Shown here one piece after another: positions 41,601-53,532 of a stretch of 64,000 nucleotides of DNA. Below the pieces are notes generated by a model. It saw only the letters and a program-made list of their open reading frames with translations. It searched no databases and was not told the origin of the DNA. This DNA is from Gilliamella sp. Occ3-1 (GTDB lineage: Bacteria > Pseudomonadota > Gammaproteobacteria > Enterobacterales > Orbaceae): NCBI RefSeq assembly GCF_001690655.1, contig NZ_LZHQ01000028.1, positions 62,001 to 126,000 on the forward strand. Direction: 5' to 3'. Within the stretch, counting starts at the first letter, position 1, and every line of letters begins with the position of its first letter. The position numbers and the translations under genes are program-made.

Positions 41601-41654
41601 GTAAATACCCCATAGTTAGTACAAAACAGACGTAGAAAATCATGCTGCTTGTTT

Positions 41655-41737
41655 TTATATTTTAAATTCAATGGGCGTCATATTATTTAGTGCCTCATGT
41701 GGTCTTTCAGTATTATGTTGGCTTGGCTTTCTTTAGG
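41655..41737 (-). pseudogene. IS3-family transposase C-terminal remnant
   Basis: Minus strand reads NTERPHEALNNMTPIEFKI then stop at 41657-41655, the typical end of an IS3-family OrfB (ERPHEALN.MTP). Only about 25 codons survive, ending at the lysO 3' end. A separate element from the IS481-type scar beside it. Confidence 0.7.
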
Positions 41738-42646
41738 CTAAAATCCACCATAGTTAAATAGCGTAATAAATATCGGCATAATTAGTGTCAATAAAAAACC
41801 TTGGGCAATAGCGGCAGGTACAATGGCTATTCCACCACCTTTTTGTAGCATGGGGAGTGTAAAATCCATTGATGTTGCACCACACAGACCTAATGTGGTT
41901 AATTGGTAGCGTTTAATTAGTGTTGGGATTAAGATAATTGCGCATAATTCACGCAGAATATCATTTAAAAACGTAGCACTACCAATAATTGGACCATGGG
42001 CTTCTGCCATTAAAATACCCGATAACGAATACCAACCAAAACCCGATGACATAGCAAGACCAACTCGTGCGGGCAAATCTAAAACAAATGACACAACAAT
42101 GCCCCCCCAAAATGCACTTATCGTAACTATTAGCGTTGTAATTATGCCTATTTTGTTGAGCAGAATATGCTTGATTGAAATATTATTACTGCGTAATTGA
42201 ATACCGACTAAAAACAATAAAAAAACCAATACAACTTGAGTGGTACTTTCTGCATATTGCCAAATAAATAATGGAAATAATCCGCAAATAAACCCGATAA
42301 TTAATGCAATACAAACACGCAATGACTCAAAAATCATTTTAAAACGTGATTCGTAAGTTTGATCTGTTTTATATGCTTTGGTAGAAAGAAAATAATCAAA
42401 AATAATTAAAACAACAAAATTACCGCCAAATGTACAAACAAAAAGAACACCGGTATAACATAAAATCATTTGTAAATCTGTAGTTAAGTTATCTAAATGT
42501 GCAAGTTCAGATCCCATAATGAATAAAATAAGGTAAACCATCCAACTCAATGTTTGGTTAATCTTGGTCATCAAATTATCATTTTTAATCTTAATTAAAT
42601 AACCAATAAACAATGGCACTAACGCAATAAGAATACCAAAATACAT
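41738..42646 (-). CDS. lysO: Lysine exporter LysO (YbjE)
   Basis: Inner-membrane L-lysine exporter, 302 aa with about eight to ten TM segments. Collinear with E. coli LysO: VPLFIGYLIK, INQTLSWMVYLILFIMG, FLLFLVGIQLR, MSSGFGWYSLSGILMAEAHGPIIGSATFLNDILREL, and CGATSMDFTLPMLQKGGG with the conserved acidic residues needed for transport. The IS3 fragment begins right at its stop codon, so the native terminator has been displaced. Confidence 0.93.
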   Translation of the reverse strand: MYFGILIALVPLFIGYLIKIKNDNLMTKINQTLSWMVYLILFIMGSELAHLDNLTTDLQMILCYTGVLFVCTFGGNFVVLIIFDYFLSTKAYKTDQTYESRFKMIFESLRVCIALIIGFICGLFPLFIWQYAESTTQVVLVFLLFLVGIQLRSNNISIKHILLNKIGIITTLIVTISAFWGGIVVSFVLDLPARVGLAMSSGFGWYSLSGILMAEAHGPIIGSATFLNDILRELCAIILIPTLIKRYQLTTLGLCGATSMDFTLPMLQKGGGIAIVPAAIAQGFLLTLIMPIFITLFNYGGF

Positions 42647-42726
42647 ATTTTATTCCTTAACTATTCTTGATTTTTATTTTTAAATAATTGGATCAAACCT
42701 ATGTTTTAAAATATTACTGCTAATCA

Positions 42727-43671
42727 TCAAGACAATGATGCTAATTTTTGCTCAATATTAAGTTGAAGCTGATCCAATAAAGCGTAACGATTTCGATATT
42801 CTGAACGTTTTTTACTGGCGATTTCTTCAATGGATTTTCGATTAGTTTGGCTTGGTAATATAAATAAACCATTGGCATCTTGTTTGCTATCAAGTGTTAA
42901 CCAAAAATCATCATAATCAGACAAAATACGCTCCTGACGGCTGTTATAACGCCAATTATTATATATATGGGTTTTATTGCCCACAGCAACAATTTGCTTT
43001 AACTGATAATAACGTGCAATCGTCAACGTAGCCTCAACAGCAATACGTTTAGGAAACAACCCATAGCACGCTTTAGTTGCTTTTTGCACACGCGTGCGCG
43101 CATCATCATACCCTGTACCTTGTAAGCCAGCAATAAACAGTGTTGGTTTGGCTTGATATTCAACAATTGAAAACGTCAAAGTGGCTAAGTCGATGCCATC
43201 ACTATCATAAAAATAAAGGCTGATTTCGCCCTCTCTTGCAAATTTATTACGGGCTTGCACTGCTATTTGAATGTTTTGTTCATTTTTAACCGTTACATCA
43301 GCCAATACAAAAGGAAATTGTGGATTATAAAAAGCCTTACTTACGCTGTCAGGTTGTTTAGCTAAAAAATCATAATGATATGCCAAAGCGTCATAACGGG
43401 CTTTTTGACTCAAGCAAGAAGCTAAATAAGGCCGCTGTAATTTACATGGCAAATTTGTTTGGCACGAAAAATAATCGCCAAGTAGTGGGTACTGTCTTAA
43501 TTTATCAAGCCATTTTAAAGTAATTGGACTTAAAAACAAGGTTCTGAAAAAAAACTTATAACGATAAGTCGGATTAAGCCATAATTCGTTTAATGGTAAT
43601 TTACCAGTATAAAGCCAGTTAAAAAGTTGCCATTTACTTTTTGGCCTAGACATATTCGTAATATTATTCAT
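42727..43671 (-). CDS. ybjX: VirK/YbjX (DUF535) family protein
   Basis: 314 aa matching the VirK/YbjX family: NPTYRYKFFFRTLFL, SCLSQKARYDALAYHYDFL, LYFYDSDGIDLATLTFSI, GLQGTGYDDARTRVQKATKACYGLFPKRIAVEA and the C-terminal SRKRSEYRNRYALLD-like segment. Relatives are linked to outer-membrane remodelling and virulence in Shigella and Salmonella, but the molecular activity is not known. In E. coli ybjE and ybjX lie in the same neighbourhood, supporting the assignment. Eighty bases ahead of lysO on the same strand. A second ATG at residue 7 (43653) is an alternative start. Confidence 0.87.
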   Translation of the reverse strand: MNNITNMSRPKSKWQLFNWLYTGKLPLNELWLNPTYRYKFFFRTLFLSPITLKWLDKLRQYPLLGDYFSCQTNLPCKLQRPYLASCLSQKARYDALAYHYDFLAKQPDSVSKAFYNPQFPFVLADVTVKNEQNIQIAVQARNKFAREGEISLYFYDSDGIDLATLTFSIVEYQAKPTLFIAGLQGTGYDDARTRVQKATKACYGLFPKRIAVEATLTIARYYQLKQIVAVGNKTHIYNNWRYNSRQERILSDYDDFWLTLDSKQDANGLFILPSQTNRKSIEEIASKKRSEYRNRYALLDQLQLNIEQKLASLS

Positions 43672-43838
43672 AAGTAGAAATTAAAATCGAGTTAGTTATT
43701 CTGTCAATTACTGGCGATTAAATCAATACGCATTGATATTTATAATCAGCCATAAAAAAATCAAACGATAAGAGTACAACACAACCTAAGTTGGTGCAAC
43801 TGTTCCTATGATTATGTAAGATTAAATTAAATAAAAAT

Positions 43839-43868
43839 AAAAAACGGTGAGCTAGTCACCGTTTTTTA
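43839..43868. terminator. Bidirectional intrinsic terminator after eno
   Basis: AAAACGGTGA (43841-43850), loop GCTAG, TCACCGTTTT (43856-43865), with A-tract on one side and T-tract on the other. Ends the minus-strand pyrG-eno transcript. Confidence 0.9.
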
Positions 43869-43895
43869 AGCAATAATATCTTTTATAAACAAGAA

Positions 43896-45224
<1,329 letters not shown>

Positions 45225-45245
45225 TTACAATATGTTAATTCAAAA

Positions 45246-47244
<1,999 letters not shown>

Positions 47245-47281
47245 TGATCCTCGCCAAAATATTAGACAGTGCCCACCTCTA

Positions 47282-48148
47282 TCATTTTTTCGTTTTGGTA
47301 ATATTGTTGTTCATATTGTTCAGGTGATACCCAGCCATTGGCTGAATGACGGCGTATCCGATTATAATAGATTTCAATATATTCAAATAGTGCTTTATTA
47401 GCCAGTTTCCTCGTTTTGTAGTAACAGTCATGAATAATGTGTGTTTTGAGTGTATGAAAAAACTTTCAACAACCGCATTATCAAAGCAGTTTCCTCTTCG
47501 ACTCATGCTTTGCCTTAGCCCATATTGTAACAATAATTGCTTGAAATCAGCACTGCAATATTGGCTTCTTTGGTCACTATGAATGAGTACATTTTTAGGA
47601 AGGTGACGCCGAAATAAGACTTGTTTTAATGTATTACACACTAAATGGCGGTCTATGTAGCAACTCGTTTGCCTAGCAATCACTTTTCGTCCATATAAAT
47701 CGATAATCACCGACAAATATAACCAATCTTCACTCGTTTTGATATAAGTAATATCGGTTACCCCTGTTTTATTAGGCTTATCAGGATTAAATTGCCTATC
47801 TAACGTGTTGGGCACAATATTGTGATGAGCCGTGTCTGTTTTATACTTGAATTTACGTGCGGCTTTACTATGCAATCTTAAACTAAGTAATCCCCATTGT
47901 TGCAAAACACGGCAAGCTGTCCTTTCTGAAACTTGATAGCCCGCTTCCCTTGCATCATGAAGCAGGATTGGCGCACCTAAACGGGCTTTATGTTGCCAAT
48001 ACTGTTTTTGGATATACTCGCTGAGTTTAGCTGATTTGTTTGCTCTTTTTAACCAAGCATAATAACCCGATGAACTGACACCAAGTAATGAGCATATCCT
48101 AGTAACGGGATAGCAGGTTAAATGATTTTTCATATAAGTGTACTTCAT
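47282..48148 (-). pseudogene. IS3-family OrfB transposase, frameshifted near its C-terminus
   Basis: Integrase-core transposase with HTH_21-like start, first Asp in TGVTDITYI, second in VLIHSDQRSQYCS (normally HSDRGSQY) and the catalytic Glu in NAVVESFF. Just after that Glu one T is missing from a T-run (near 47463-47470): the other frame reads HTLKTHIIHDCYYKTRK and SANGWVSPEQYEQQYY on to a stop near 47270. The ORF as read ends in unrelated residues. All three catalytic residues precede the shift, but the conserved tail is lost, so activity is doubtful. The shift is in a homopolymer and could be a read error. Confidence 0.8.
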
Positions 48149-48426
48149 CGACTTGGATTGTTGATGATATGCACATGCGCCTTTTTTAGTATATCATTGG
48201 CCATTTTCTGTTCTTTAATCTCTTTTTCTAACGCCATAATCCGCTGTTGCTCAGCGGTTAACTCTCGACGGCTAGTTTTATTCGGGGAAAGTTGCCTAAT
48301 CCATTTATCTAGGGTTGATTTACCCACACCTAGATGATTGGCAAGTTCGCTGATAGAAAGGTGTACATTAGATAACGCATAATCCATTGATTGTTGTTTG
48401 AATTCAATACTAAATTTTTTAACCAT
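48145..48426 (-). CDS. IS3-family OrfA (helix-turn-helix) protein
   Basis: 93 aa: VKKFSIEFKQQSMDYAL, the HTH segment SISELANHLGVGKSTLDKWIRQL and a leucine-zipper-like LEKEIKEQKMANDILKKA. Binds the IS ends and, by -1 frameshift at A6G near its 3' end, would be fused to OrfB. Overlaps orfB by 4 bases. Appears intact. Confidence 0.85.
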   Translation of the reverse strand: MVKKFSIEFKQQSMDYALSNVHLSISELANHLGVGKSTLDKWIRQLSPNKTSRRELTAEQQRIMALEKEIKEQKMANDILKKAHVHIINNPSR

Positions 48427-48496
48427 GATATTTGTCTTCTATGATTCTTGTTTATATCATAGAGGCGACTTTTGTCCACTTTTTTGGCGAGGATCA

Positions 48497-48753
48497 TTAG
48501 AATATCTTTTTCCATACGAAGTTGTTTTAGCTCTTTGCACAAAGCGATTAACTCTTGTTCTTGTGGACTGCGATTATCTTTTGTTTTAAATGAGCCACTT
48601 TGGCTTGCTTGCGTTATCCAATGGTTCAATTCTGATGGTGTCAAATCATATTCTGCAATGATTTCACTATGTGATTTATATGTTGATAAAGACTGAACAT
48701 TTGGTGTTTAAAATCGTTATTGAATGCCGTCTTTTGTGTTTAATCTTATTCAT
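48497..48753 (-). pseudogene. Older IS3-family OrfA remnant interrupted by the IS3 element
   Basis: From an ATG at 48753 (with AAAAAGGAG upstream) the frame is broken: pieces read FKHQMFSLYQ, then TYKSHSEIIAEYDLTPSELNHW, then GSFKTKDNRSPQEQELIALCKEL and QLRMEKDIL, where the inserted IS begins. These are the ordered blocks of an IS3 OrfA of a different subgroup from the inserted one. The 5' end of this old element probably lies near 48815-48828, against vgrG. Confidence 0.75.
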
Positions 48754-48828
48754 ATTTGCTCCTTTTTTAGTTGTGATAAGTTTACCTTACCCCTTAAAAA
48801 AGTTGTATGATTTAGTGTAGCCGATCCA

Positions 48829-49944
48829 ATATCGATCCCCAAGGACGGTATCGGGTTAAATTTAACTTTGATTTAAAAGCGTGGAAAAGTGGCACGGAAA
48901 GCTTATGGCTACGCTTAGCCAAACCGTATGCGGGCAACGCCTATGGCTTTCACTTCCCGTTAATTGACGGCACCGAAGTGGCCATCGCCTTTATGCAAGG
49001 CAATCCTGATAGGCCGTATGTTGCCCATGCGATGCATGATAGTGTTCCACCACCATTAACAAACACCGCAATGTCATTCGCACCCCCGCCAATAACAAAC
49101 TACGCATGGATGATAAACGTGGGCAAGAGCATATCAAACTGGCTATTGAATACGGCAAAAGCCAACTTAATATTGGTCACTTAGTTAACGAAAAAAAAAC
49201 AACCCCGCGGTGAAGGTTTTGAACTACGCACTGATGAATGGGGGGGGCGATTGCTGCCAATAGAGGCCTATACTTAACCACCCAAACCCAGCCCAAAGCG
49301 CAAGGCAAACAGCTCGATATGCAAGCGGCAATAAGCCAACTTGAAAATGCTCTCTCGATTGCAAAATCCCTACAAACGCCACCCAGTCCGAGTCGCACAG
49401 CGCCGATACCGACAGCCAAGAGCAACTTAAAGCTAACTTAACTCAGCTAACCCAAAGTGGCCTATTAGCCTATGCGCAAGAAGGTATCGCCCTAACCAGC
49501 CCTGAAAACATCCAACTATCGACAGCTAACAGTTTCACCTTAACCAGTGAAGACCAAACCGACATTAACGTCTTAAAAAACGTCACCCTCTCATCGGGCG
49601 AGGTGTTTGGCTTATTTGCCCAACAAACAGGCATGAAACTATTTGCCAACCAAGGTGATATTGAGGTACAAGCCCAAAACGCCAACCTCAATATGGCCGC
49701 CAAGCAAGATATCAAAGTAGATAGCGTGAATGGTAAGGTGACCATTACCGCCAAAGACAACCTCACCCTTATTTGTGGTGGCTCTTATATCAAAATCAGC
49801 AGCGAAGGCATTGAACTGGGCACACAGGATAATGTTTATCTTAAGTGTAATGTGATGCAAAAGGTGGGGCCGGCAACCCAATCTAAAACAATTAGATTAA
49901 ATTCAAGTGAACTGAATGTAAAACGCTGTGCAGAAACCGATTAA
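48829..49944 (+). pseudogene. VgrG (type VI secretion spike) C-terminal pseudogene
   Basis: Begins abruptly at the old IS end with NIDPQGRYRVKFNFDLKAWK, SLWLRLAKPYAGNAYGFHFPL, and DGTEVAIAFMQGNPDRPYV, the gp5-like OB/beta-helix start of VgrG. Then reading continues only by changing frame near 49045-49065, in a nine-A run (49191-49199), in an eight-G run (49240-49247) and near 49375: NKLRMDDKRGQEHIKLA, EGFELRTDEWG, AIAANRGLYLTTQTQPKA, and the DUF2345-like tail FTLTSEDQTDINVLK ... DNLTLICGGSYIKIS to a stop at 49944. The N-terminal phage-baseplate domains are absent. Non-functional as it stands. Confidence 0.87.
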
Positions 49945-49946
49945 AA

Positions 49947-50700
49947 ATGATTACTGAATTAAATAATCAAAATAACTTTAACAAATATCGCTATTTACTA
50001 GTCGATAATTTAGTGTCACTTAATTCAATAAACCCATTGTCACACGACTCATTAGTGAATCAATTTGGTGAAGAAAAACTATTTGGTGAACATAAACTCA
50101 CTCAGGTATTACGTACCGATTTAGATTATGATCCAAGCATATACCCAACACTAATTAAACTGGCAGAGCCCAATGAATTTTTAGACAGTCCGATCCTTGA
50201 TGAAATTGGTAAACAGGCTGAAATCGAATGTTTTTGGTCAAAGCGTTATATTTGCGCTTATATTGTTAGCCCCCTTAAACCGTCGATATTGGCAAAACAG
50301 GTTGATAGCTATAGGTAATAACATCGCTAAAATATTGCAACAGCCTTATTATCCTTTCTTTGAACCGTTTCGTATGCAATTTTTGCACGAAGTTGCTACC
50401 AACCAAGACACCGCATGACTAAAATCGCAATTTGCTCAAATTGAAAACTATTATTATCCGTCCATTCATGCTGGGCAGTTTGTTCGTTTCACGGCCGATA
50501 GTGAACTTGAAACGCAAGACCGTTGGAGCACTCATTATTGTCAGCGCTTAAAAAGCTTAAGGTACCAAACTGCTTTTACTCAGCATCCTAAAGTACTTGA
50601 GAAAATTGCCAAAGCGCAAAAAGAGCCGAGCACATTGTCAAAACACATTATTGACGCCAATATTAACCTTGAAAACCAATTACTTTCTATTAACGAATAA
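49947..50700 (+). pseudogene. DUF4123 (type VI adaptor/chaperone) pseudogene
   Basis: Directly follows vgrG by 2 bases, as DUF4123 adaptors usually do; they load cargo effectors on VgrG. The first frame reads YRYLLVDNLVSLNSINPLSHD to IVSPLKPSILAKQ and stops at 50318 after a frameshift near 50285-50305. The next frame reads IAIGNNIAKILQQPYYPFFEP, meets an in-frame TGA at 50416-50418, then runs on (FAQIENYYYPSIHAGQFVRF, RWSTHYCQRLKSL) to a stop at 50700. One frameshift plus one nonsense codon, so it is inactive. Confidence 0.8.
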
Positions 50701-50722
50701 GACAAGCATTAAAGAGTGTAAG

Positions 50723-50941
50723 ATGAAAAAAACAGCAAACACCGCGATAGAAAATAAAAATGAAGCAGCCGGTCGTTGCCTTGCCTGTGAACGAATAGGA
50801 TTACAGGTCTTTTTACTGCGTCAAGCAGTGATAAAAACAAAATTAAATAAAATTAAACAGGTTAACCAGACTTATCAAGAACTGGCAGATTATACTAAAA
50901 CATTAGATGTAGGAAAACGCCGAGTTGTTTATACTTCATAG
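50723..50941 (+). pseudogene. N-terminal stub of a VasX-like type VI effector, truncated by IS481-type remnant
   Basis: 72 codons from an ATG with GAGTGTAAG upstream. GRCLACERIGLQVFLLRQAV fits the N-terminal region of VasX-type pore-forming type VI effectors (CxxC, then a Gly, then a hydrophobic run and R.AV). The genuine part ends at about KTLDVG; the last residues (KRRVVYTS) are encoded by the IS481-type remnant running the other way. Its place after vgrG and the DUF4123 gene is where the cargo effector normally sits. No immunity gene remains. Confidence 0.65.
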
Positions 50942-51033
50942 TTAAAATAATCATCTAAAAACTCATAAGGCGTTTTTCCAAAAATCTCTTTATGCAGTTT
51001 AACGATATTATAAAAATTAATAAAGCGTTTAGC
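50929..51033 (-). pseudogene. IS481-type transposase C-terminal remnant, copy 2
   Basis: Same last ~35 codons as copy 1 near 41387-41489, in the same orientation and with several differences: KRFINFYNIVKLHKE, GKTPYEFLDDYFNYEV and stop at 50931-50929. About 120 bp are shared between the two places (about 41369-41489 and 50911-51033). Confidence 0.75.
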
Positions 51034-51101
51034 CAAAATCAGTGACAGTTATTTTTTCTTTATGATATAAACGCCATATCTATTATCTGTGATAAGGCGT
51101 T

Positions 51102-51159
51102 AGTTTTGTTTTTTTATGTATATTCATTACAGTAATTTCTCAAATTACTGTAAACAACG
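51102..51159 (-). repeat. Dispersed repeat with internal dyad, copy C (inverted)
   Basis: Complement of copy B with few differences, including the shared AAAACAAAACT end. Here the dyad is perfect: TTACAGTAATTT (51127-51138), CTC, AAATTACTGTAA (51142-51153). It abuts the ycaO stop codon directly. A further stem AACGCC/GGCGTT (51070-51075, 51096-51101) flanks it. Confidence 0.78.
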
Positions 51160-52935
51160 CTAATAAATCCTACACATTGTTTGATGCAATTTATTATATA
51201 CAGCTAATAATTTTTGGTGCATTTCAAACTGTTCTAGATTGTTATTGGTCTGTTTTTCGATTTTCTTATAATCAGCTAAATCAAAAAATATTTTGTCACC
51301 ATTAGCGTATTGCCACATATCATCAACACAGTTTTTACCATACATTTTATTAAATGCGGCTTGATAATTATTAAACTGATTTTTGTCTCGTTGTAAAATA
51401 AAATTAACTAATGTCTGTAAACAACGATAAGCATCATTGCGCAATGGCGTGAATATAGATTCGTTCATTTCAATCGTCCAATTAATCCACTGTTGTGCTT
51501 GTATTAAGTCTTTACCTGCCAATGCCAGCATTGCTTTTAGCTCGCCAACACGAAGAGTTAACCAAGCATTATCGTTACCTGTTGCAATGCCTAGCAGTTC
51601 GCGAACTCGAGCATAATCATCAAACCCTTCATCATCAAGCTGTTCAATAATTGCTAGGTACTGTTTAGCTGTACGTTTTTGGTAAGGTAATGACAAAATA
51701 AGCTTTCGTAATCCAATAGCCATATTGTTATTGGCAATTATAAGATCTTCAGGAGGATAAATTTCAGACATACCAACGGCCAGAATTCGGCAAGCATAAA
51801 CACCAAGGTGTTCGTAGTCCATAATTAACACTTCAGTTTTATGGTGGGTAAAAATAGTCATCAAATTTGCAAATTCTTGGTCGGTTGTACCAGAAAAGTC
51901 CCAATCGACAAATTCATAATCTGCTTGTTCATTAAATAGATCCCATGAAATCAAACCGCTTGAATCAATAAAATGCGTTTCTAAATTACTAAGATCAGCA
52001 ATATCATCATTATCAAAACTTGGAGCTGAAAACACATCAAGATCTTTTAAACTGCGTCCTTGTAGTAATTCTGTTACTGTTCTTTCAAGCGAAACGCCAA
52101 AATTTGGATGCGCACCAAATGAGGCGTAACACGTTCCATTTTGTGGATTAAATAACACTACACAAATAACCGGAAACTCTCCACCCAATGAGGCATCAAA
52201 ACAGTAAAGCGGAAAGCCTTCGCTTTCAAGCGCATCAATTGCAGCTAAAACGGTGGGGTAACGGTTAATCACTTCAGTTGGGATAATTGGTAAGCTAATG
52301 CCTTCGGCTATAATCTTATTTTTAGTATAACGCTCAAAAATTTCAGATAACCCTTGTACTCGGGCCTCATTACGAGTATTACCAGCTGACATTCCATTAG
52401 AGGCATATAAATTAGCAATTAAATTAACTGGTACATAAATAGTTTTTTTGTCAGACTGCTGTTCAAATGGTAAAGCGCAGATACCTCGATCACCATTACT
52501 TGATTGTAAATCAATTAAATCTGTTGCACTCAATTCATGATCAGGATCATAAAACTTAAGTAGTTCTTTGGATAATAGTCCTTTAGGTAGTGAATTATCT
52601 TCAGGAATAGTGAACCATTTTTCACTTGGATAATGCACAAAATCGGCATTCGCTATTTGCTCTCCTAAGAAAAAATCTGAAAAAAAGTAATTGGTTGATA
52701 ACCGTTCAAAATACTCTCCTAAAGCCGATGCTAATGCTGCCTTTTTGCTTGCACCTTTACCATTAGCAAAGCACAGTGGACATTTAGTATTTTGAATATG
52801 CACTGACCACACATTAGGTACCGGATTTAGCCAAGAAGTTTCTTTTACTTCTAAATCATATTTTGCTAATTGCTGCTGAAAATAGTTAATGGAATCTTCA
52901 AGAGCAGCATCTTTACCGGGGATATAAGTTTTCAT
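51160..52935 (-). CDS. ycaO: YcaO, ribosomal protein S12 methylthiotransfer accessory factor
   Basis: YcaO-domain protein of 591 aa (E. coli 586). E. coli YcaO is needed for full beta-methylthiolation of S12 by RimO; the fold is an ATP-using cyclodehydratase-like one. Conserved blocks: TYIPGKDAALEDSI, SWLNPVPNVWSVHI, CPLCFANGKGASKKAALASALGEYFERL (nucleotide-binding region), DRGICALPFEQQSD, AGNTRNEARVQGLSEIFERY and FASFGAHPNFGVSLERTVTELLQGR. The C-terminal ~170 residues are helical, as in E. coli. No precursor peptide is adjacent, in keeping with a non-RiPP role. The stop coincides with a dispersed repeat. Confidence 0.95.
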   Translation of the reverse strand: MKTYIPGKDAALEDSINYFQQQLAKYDLEVKETSWLNPVPNVWSVHIQNTKCPLCFANGKGASKKAALASALGEYFERLSTNYFFSDFFLGEQIANADFVHYPSEKWFTIPEDNSLPKGLLSKELLKFYDPDHELSATDLIDLQSSNGDRGICALPFEQQSDKKTIYVPVNLIANLYASNGMSAGNTRNEARVQGLSEIFERYTKNKIIAEGISLPIIPTEVINRYPTVLAAIDALESEGFPLYCFDASLGGEFPVICVVLFNPQNGTCYASFGAHPNFGVSLERTVTELLQGRSLKDLDVFSAPSFDNDDIADLSNLETHFIDSSGLISWDLFNEQADYEFVDWDFSGTTDQEFANLMTIFTHHKTEVLIMDYEHLGVYACRILAVGMSEIYPPEDLIIANNNMAIGLRKLILSLPYQKRTAKQYLAIIEQLDDEGFDDYARVRELLGIATGNDNAWLTLRVGELKAMLALAGKDLIQAQQWINWTIEMNESIFTPLRNDAYRCLQTLVNFILQRDKNQFNNYQAAFNKMYGKNCVDDMWQYANGDKIFFDLADYKKIEKQTNNNLEQFEMHQKLLAVYNKLHQTMCRIY

Positions 52936-53078
52936 AAGTTAATCTCAAAATATTTTTATGTTATAATTTTTTGCATTTTACCGCTTTCAATAATTTATTA
53001 CTTTATACGCAAATATAAAATACGCAAATATAAAAAAATAGAAGTAATAAAATTAACCCACATAAATAAGGAAATAAA

Positions 53079-53435
53079 ATGAACAAAAAAATAGATTTTA
53101 AAGATCTTACCATTAAAGACTTATTCTGCTTTGATAAAATGTTAACACCTTCATTTATTATTATCGTGTATTGGATCGCATTAGTTATTATTGGCTTTAG
53201 TGCATTCACTATAATACTAAGTAGTTTTGCTTTATTTACTTATAGTTTTACCGCCGGTTTATTTACCTTTTTTACTGGCATTATTACCTTTGTTGTAGGA
53301 TTTATTTCAACTCGTATTGGTTTTGAATTGATTTGTGTGCTATTTAATATTAATCACAATATTCAAAAATTAGCTAACGAAAAAACAGACTCCGAAAAAA
53401 AAGAAGAATCGTCTAGCATCAATACTATTAATTAA
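53079..53435 (+). CDS. DUF4282 family small membrane protein
   Basis: 118 aa with AAGGA ribosome site eight bases before the ATG. A short hydrophilic N-terminus (DLTIKDLFCFDKMLTPSFI) typical of DUF4282, two strong TM helices (about 28-55 and 60-80, with GLFTFFTGIITFVVGFISTRIGFELICVLFNIN carrying the family's conserved Arg and Glu), and an acidic/Ser-rich tail. Function of the family is unknown. Divergent from ycaO; closed by the terminator at 53461-53490. Confidence 0.8.
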   Translation: MNKKIDFKDLTIKDLFCFDKMLTPSFIIIVYWIALVIIGFSAFTIILSSFALFTYSFTAGLFTFFTGIITFVVGFISTRIGFELICVLFNINHNIQKLANEKTDSEKKEESSSINTIN

Positions 53436-53460
53436 TATCATTGATTTAACTATATAGACT

Positions 53461-53491
53461 AAAAAAGCGGGAACTGATTCCCGCTTTTTTT
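53461..53491. terminator. Bidirectional intrinsic terminator between DUF4282 gene and tsaD
   Basis: AAAAAAGCGGGAA (53461-53473), loop CTGA, TTCCCGCTTTTTT (53478-53490). Serves both convergent transcripts. Confidence 0.93.
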
Positions 53492-53532
53492 CTTTTGTTT
53501 TAAGCTGCATATCTTTAAATCAAAATAATCTA

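Larger units (their letters stand above)
47245..48496 (-). mobile_element. IS3-family insertion sequence (about 1.25 kb), transposase frameshifted
   Basis: Bounded by 15-bp terminal inverted repeats TGATCCTCGCCAAAA (47245-47259) and its complement (48482-48496). Two genes, orfA and orfB, on the minus strand, overlapping with an A6G slippery run in orfA at 48187-48181 typical of programmed -1 frameshifting. The flanking triplets are CTA and TTA, so target duplication is unclear. It lies inside an older IS3 orfA remnant, showing nested insertion. Confidence 0.85.

Noticed and set aside
49238-49441. Short ORFs in the vgrG region as independent small genes
   Set aside because: They join in order as pieces of one VgrG C-terminal region across frameshifts.
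51160-52935. YcaO as part of a RiPP (azole/thioamide peptide) cluster
   Set aside because: The protein is collinear with E. coli YcaO over its whole length including the C-terminal region, and no precursor peptide, dehydrogenase or E1-like partner is adjacent.
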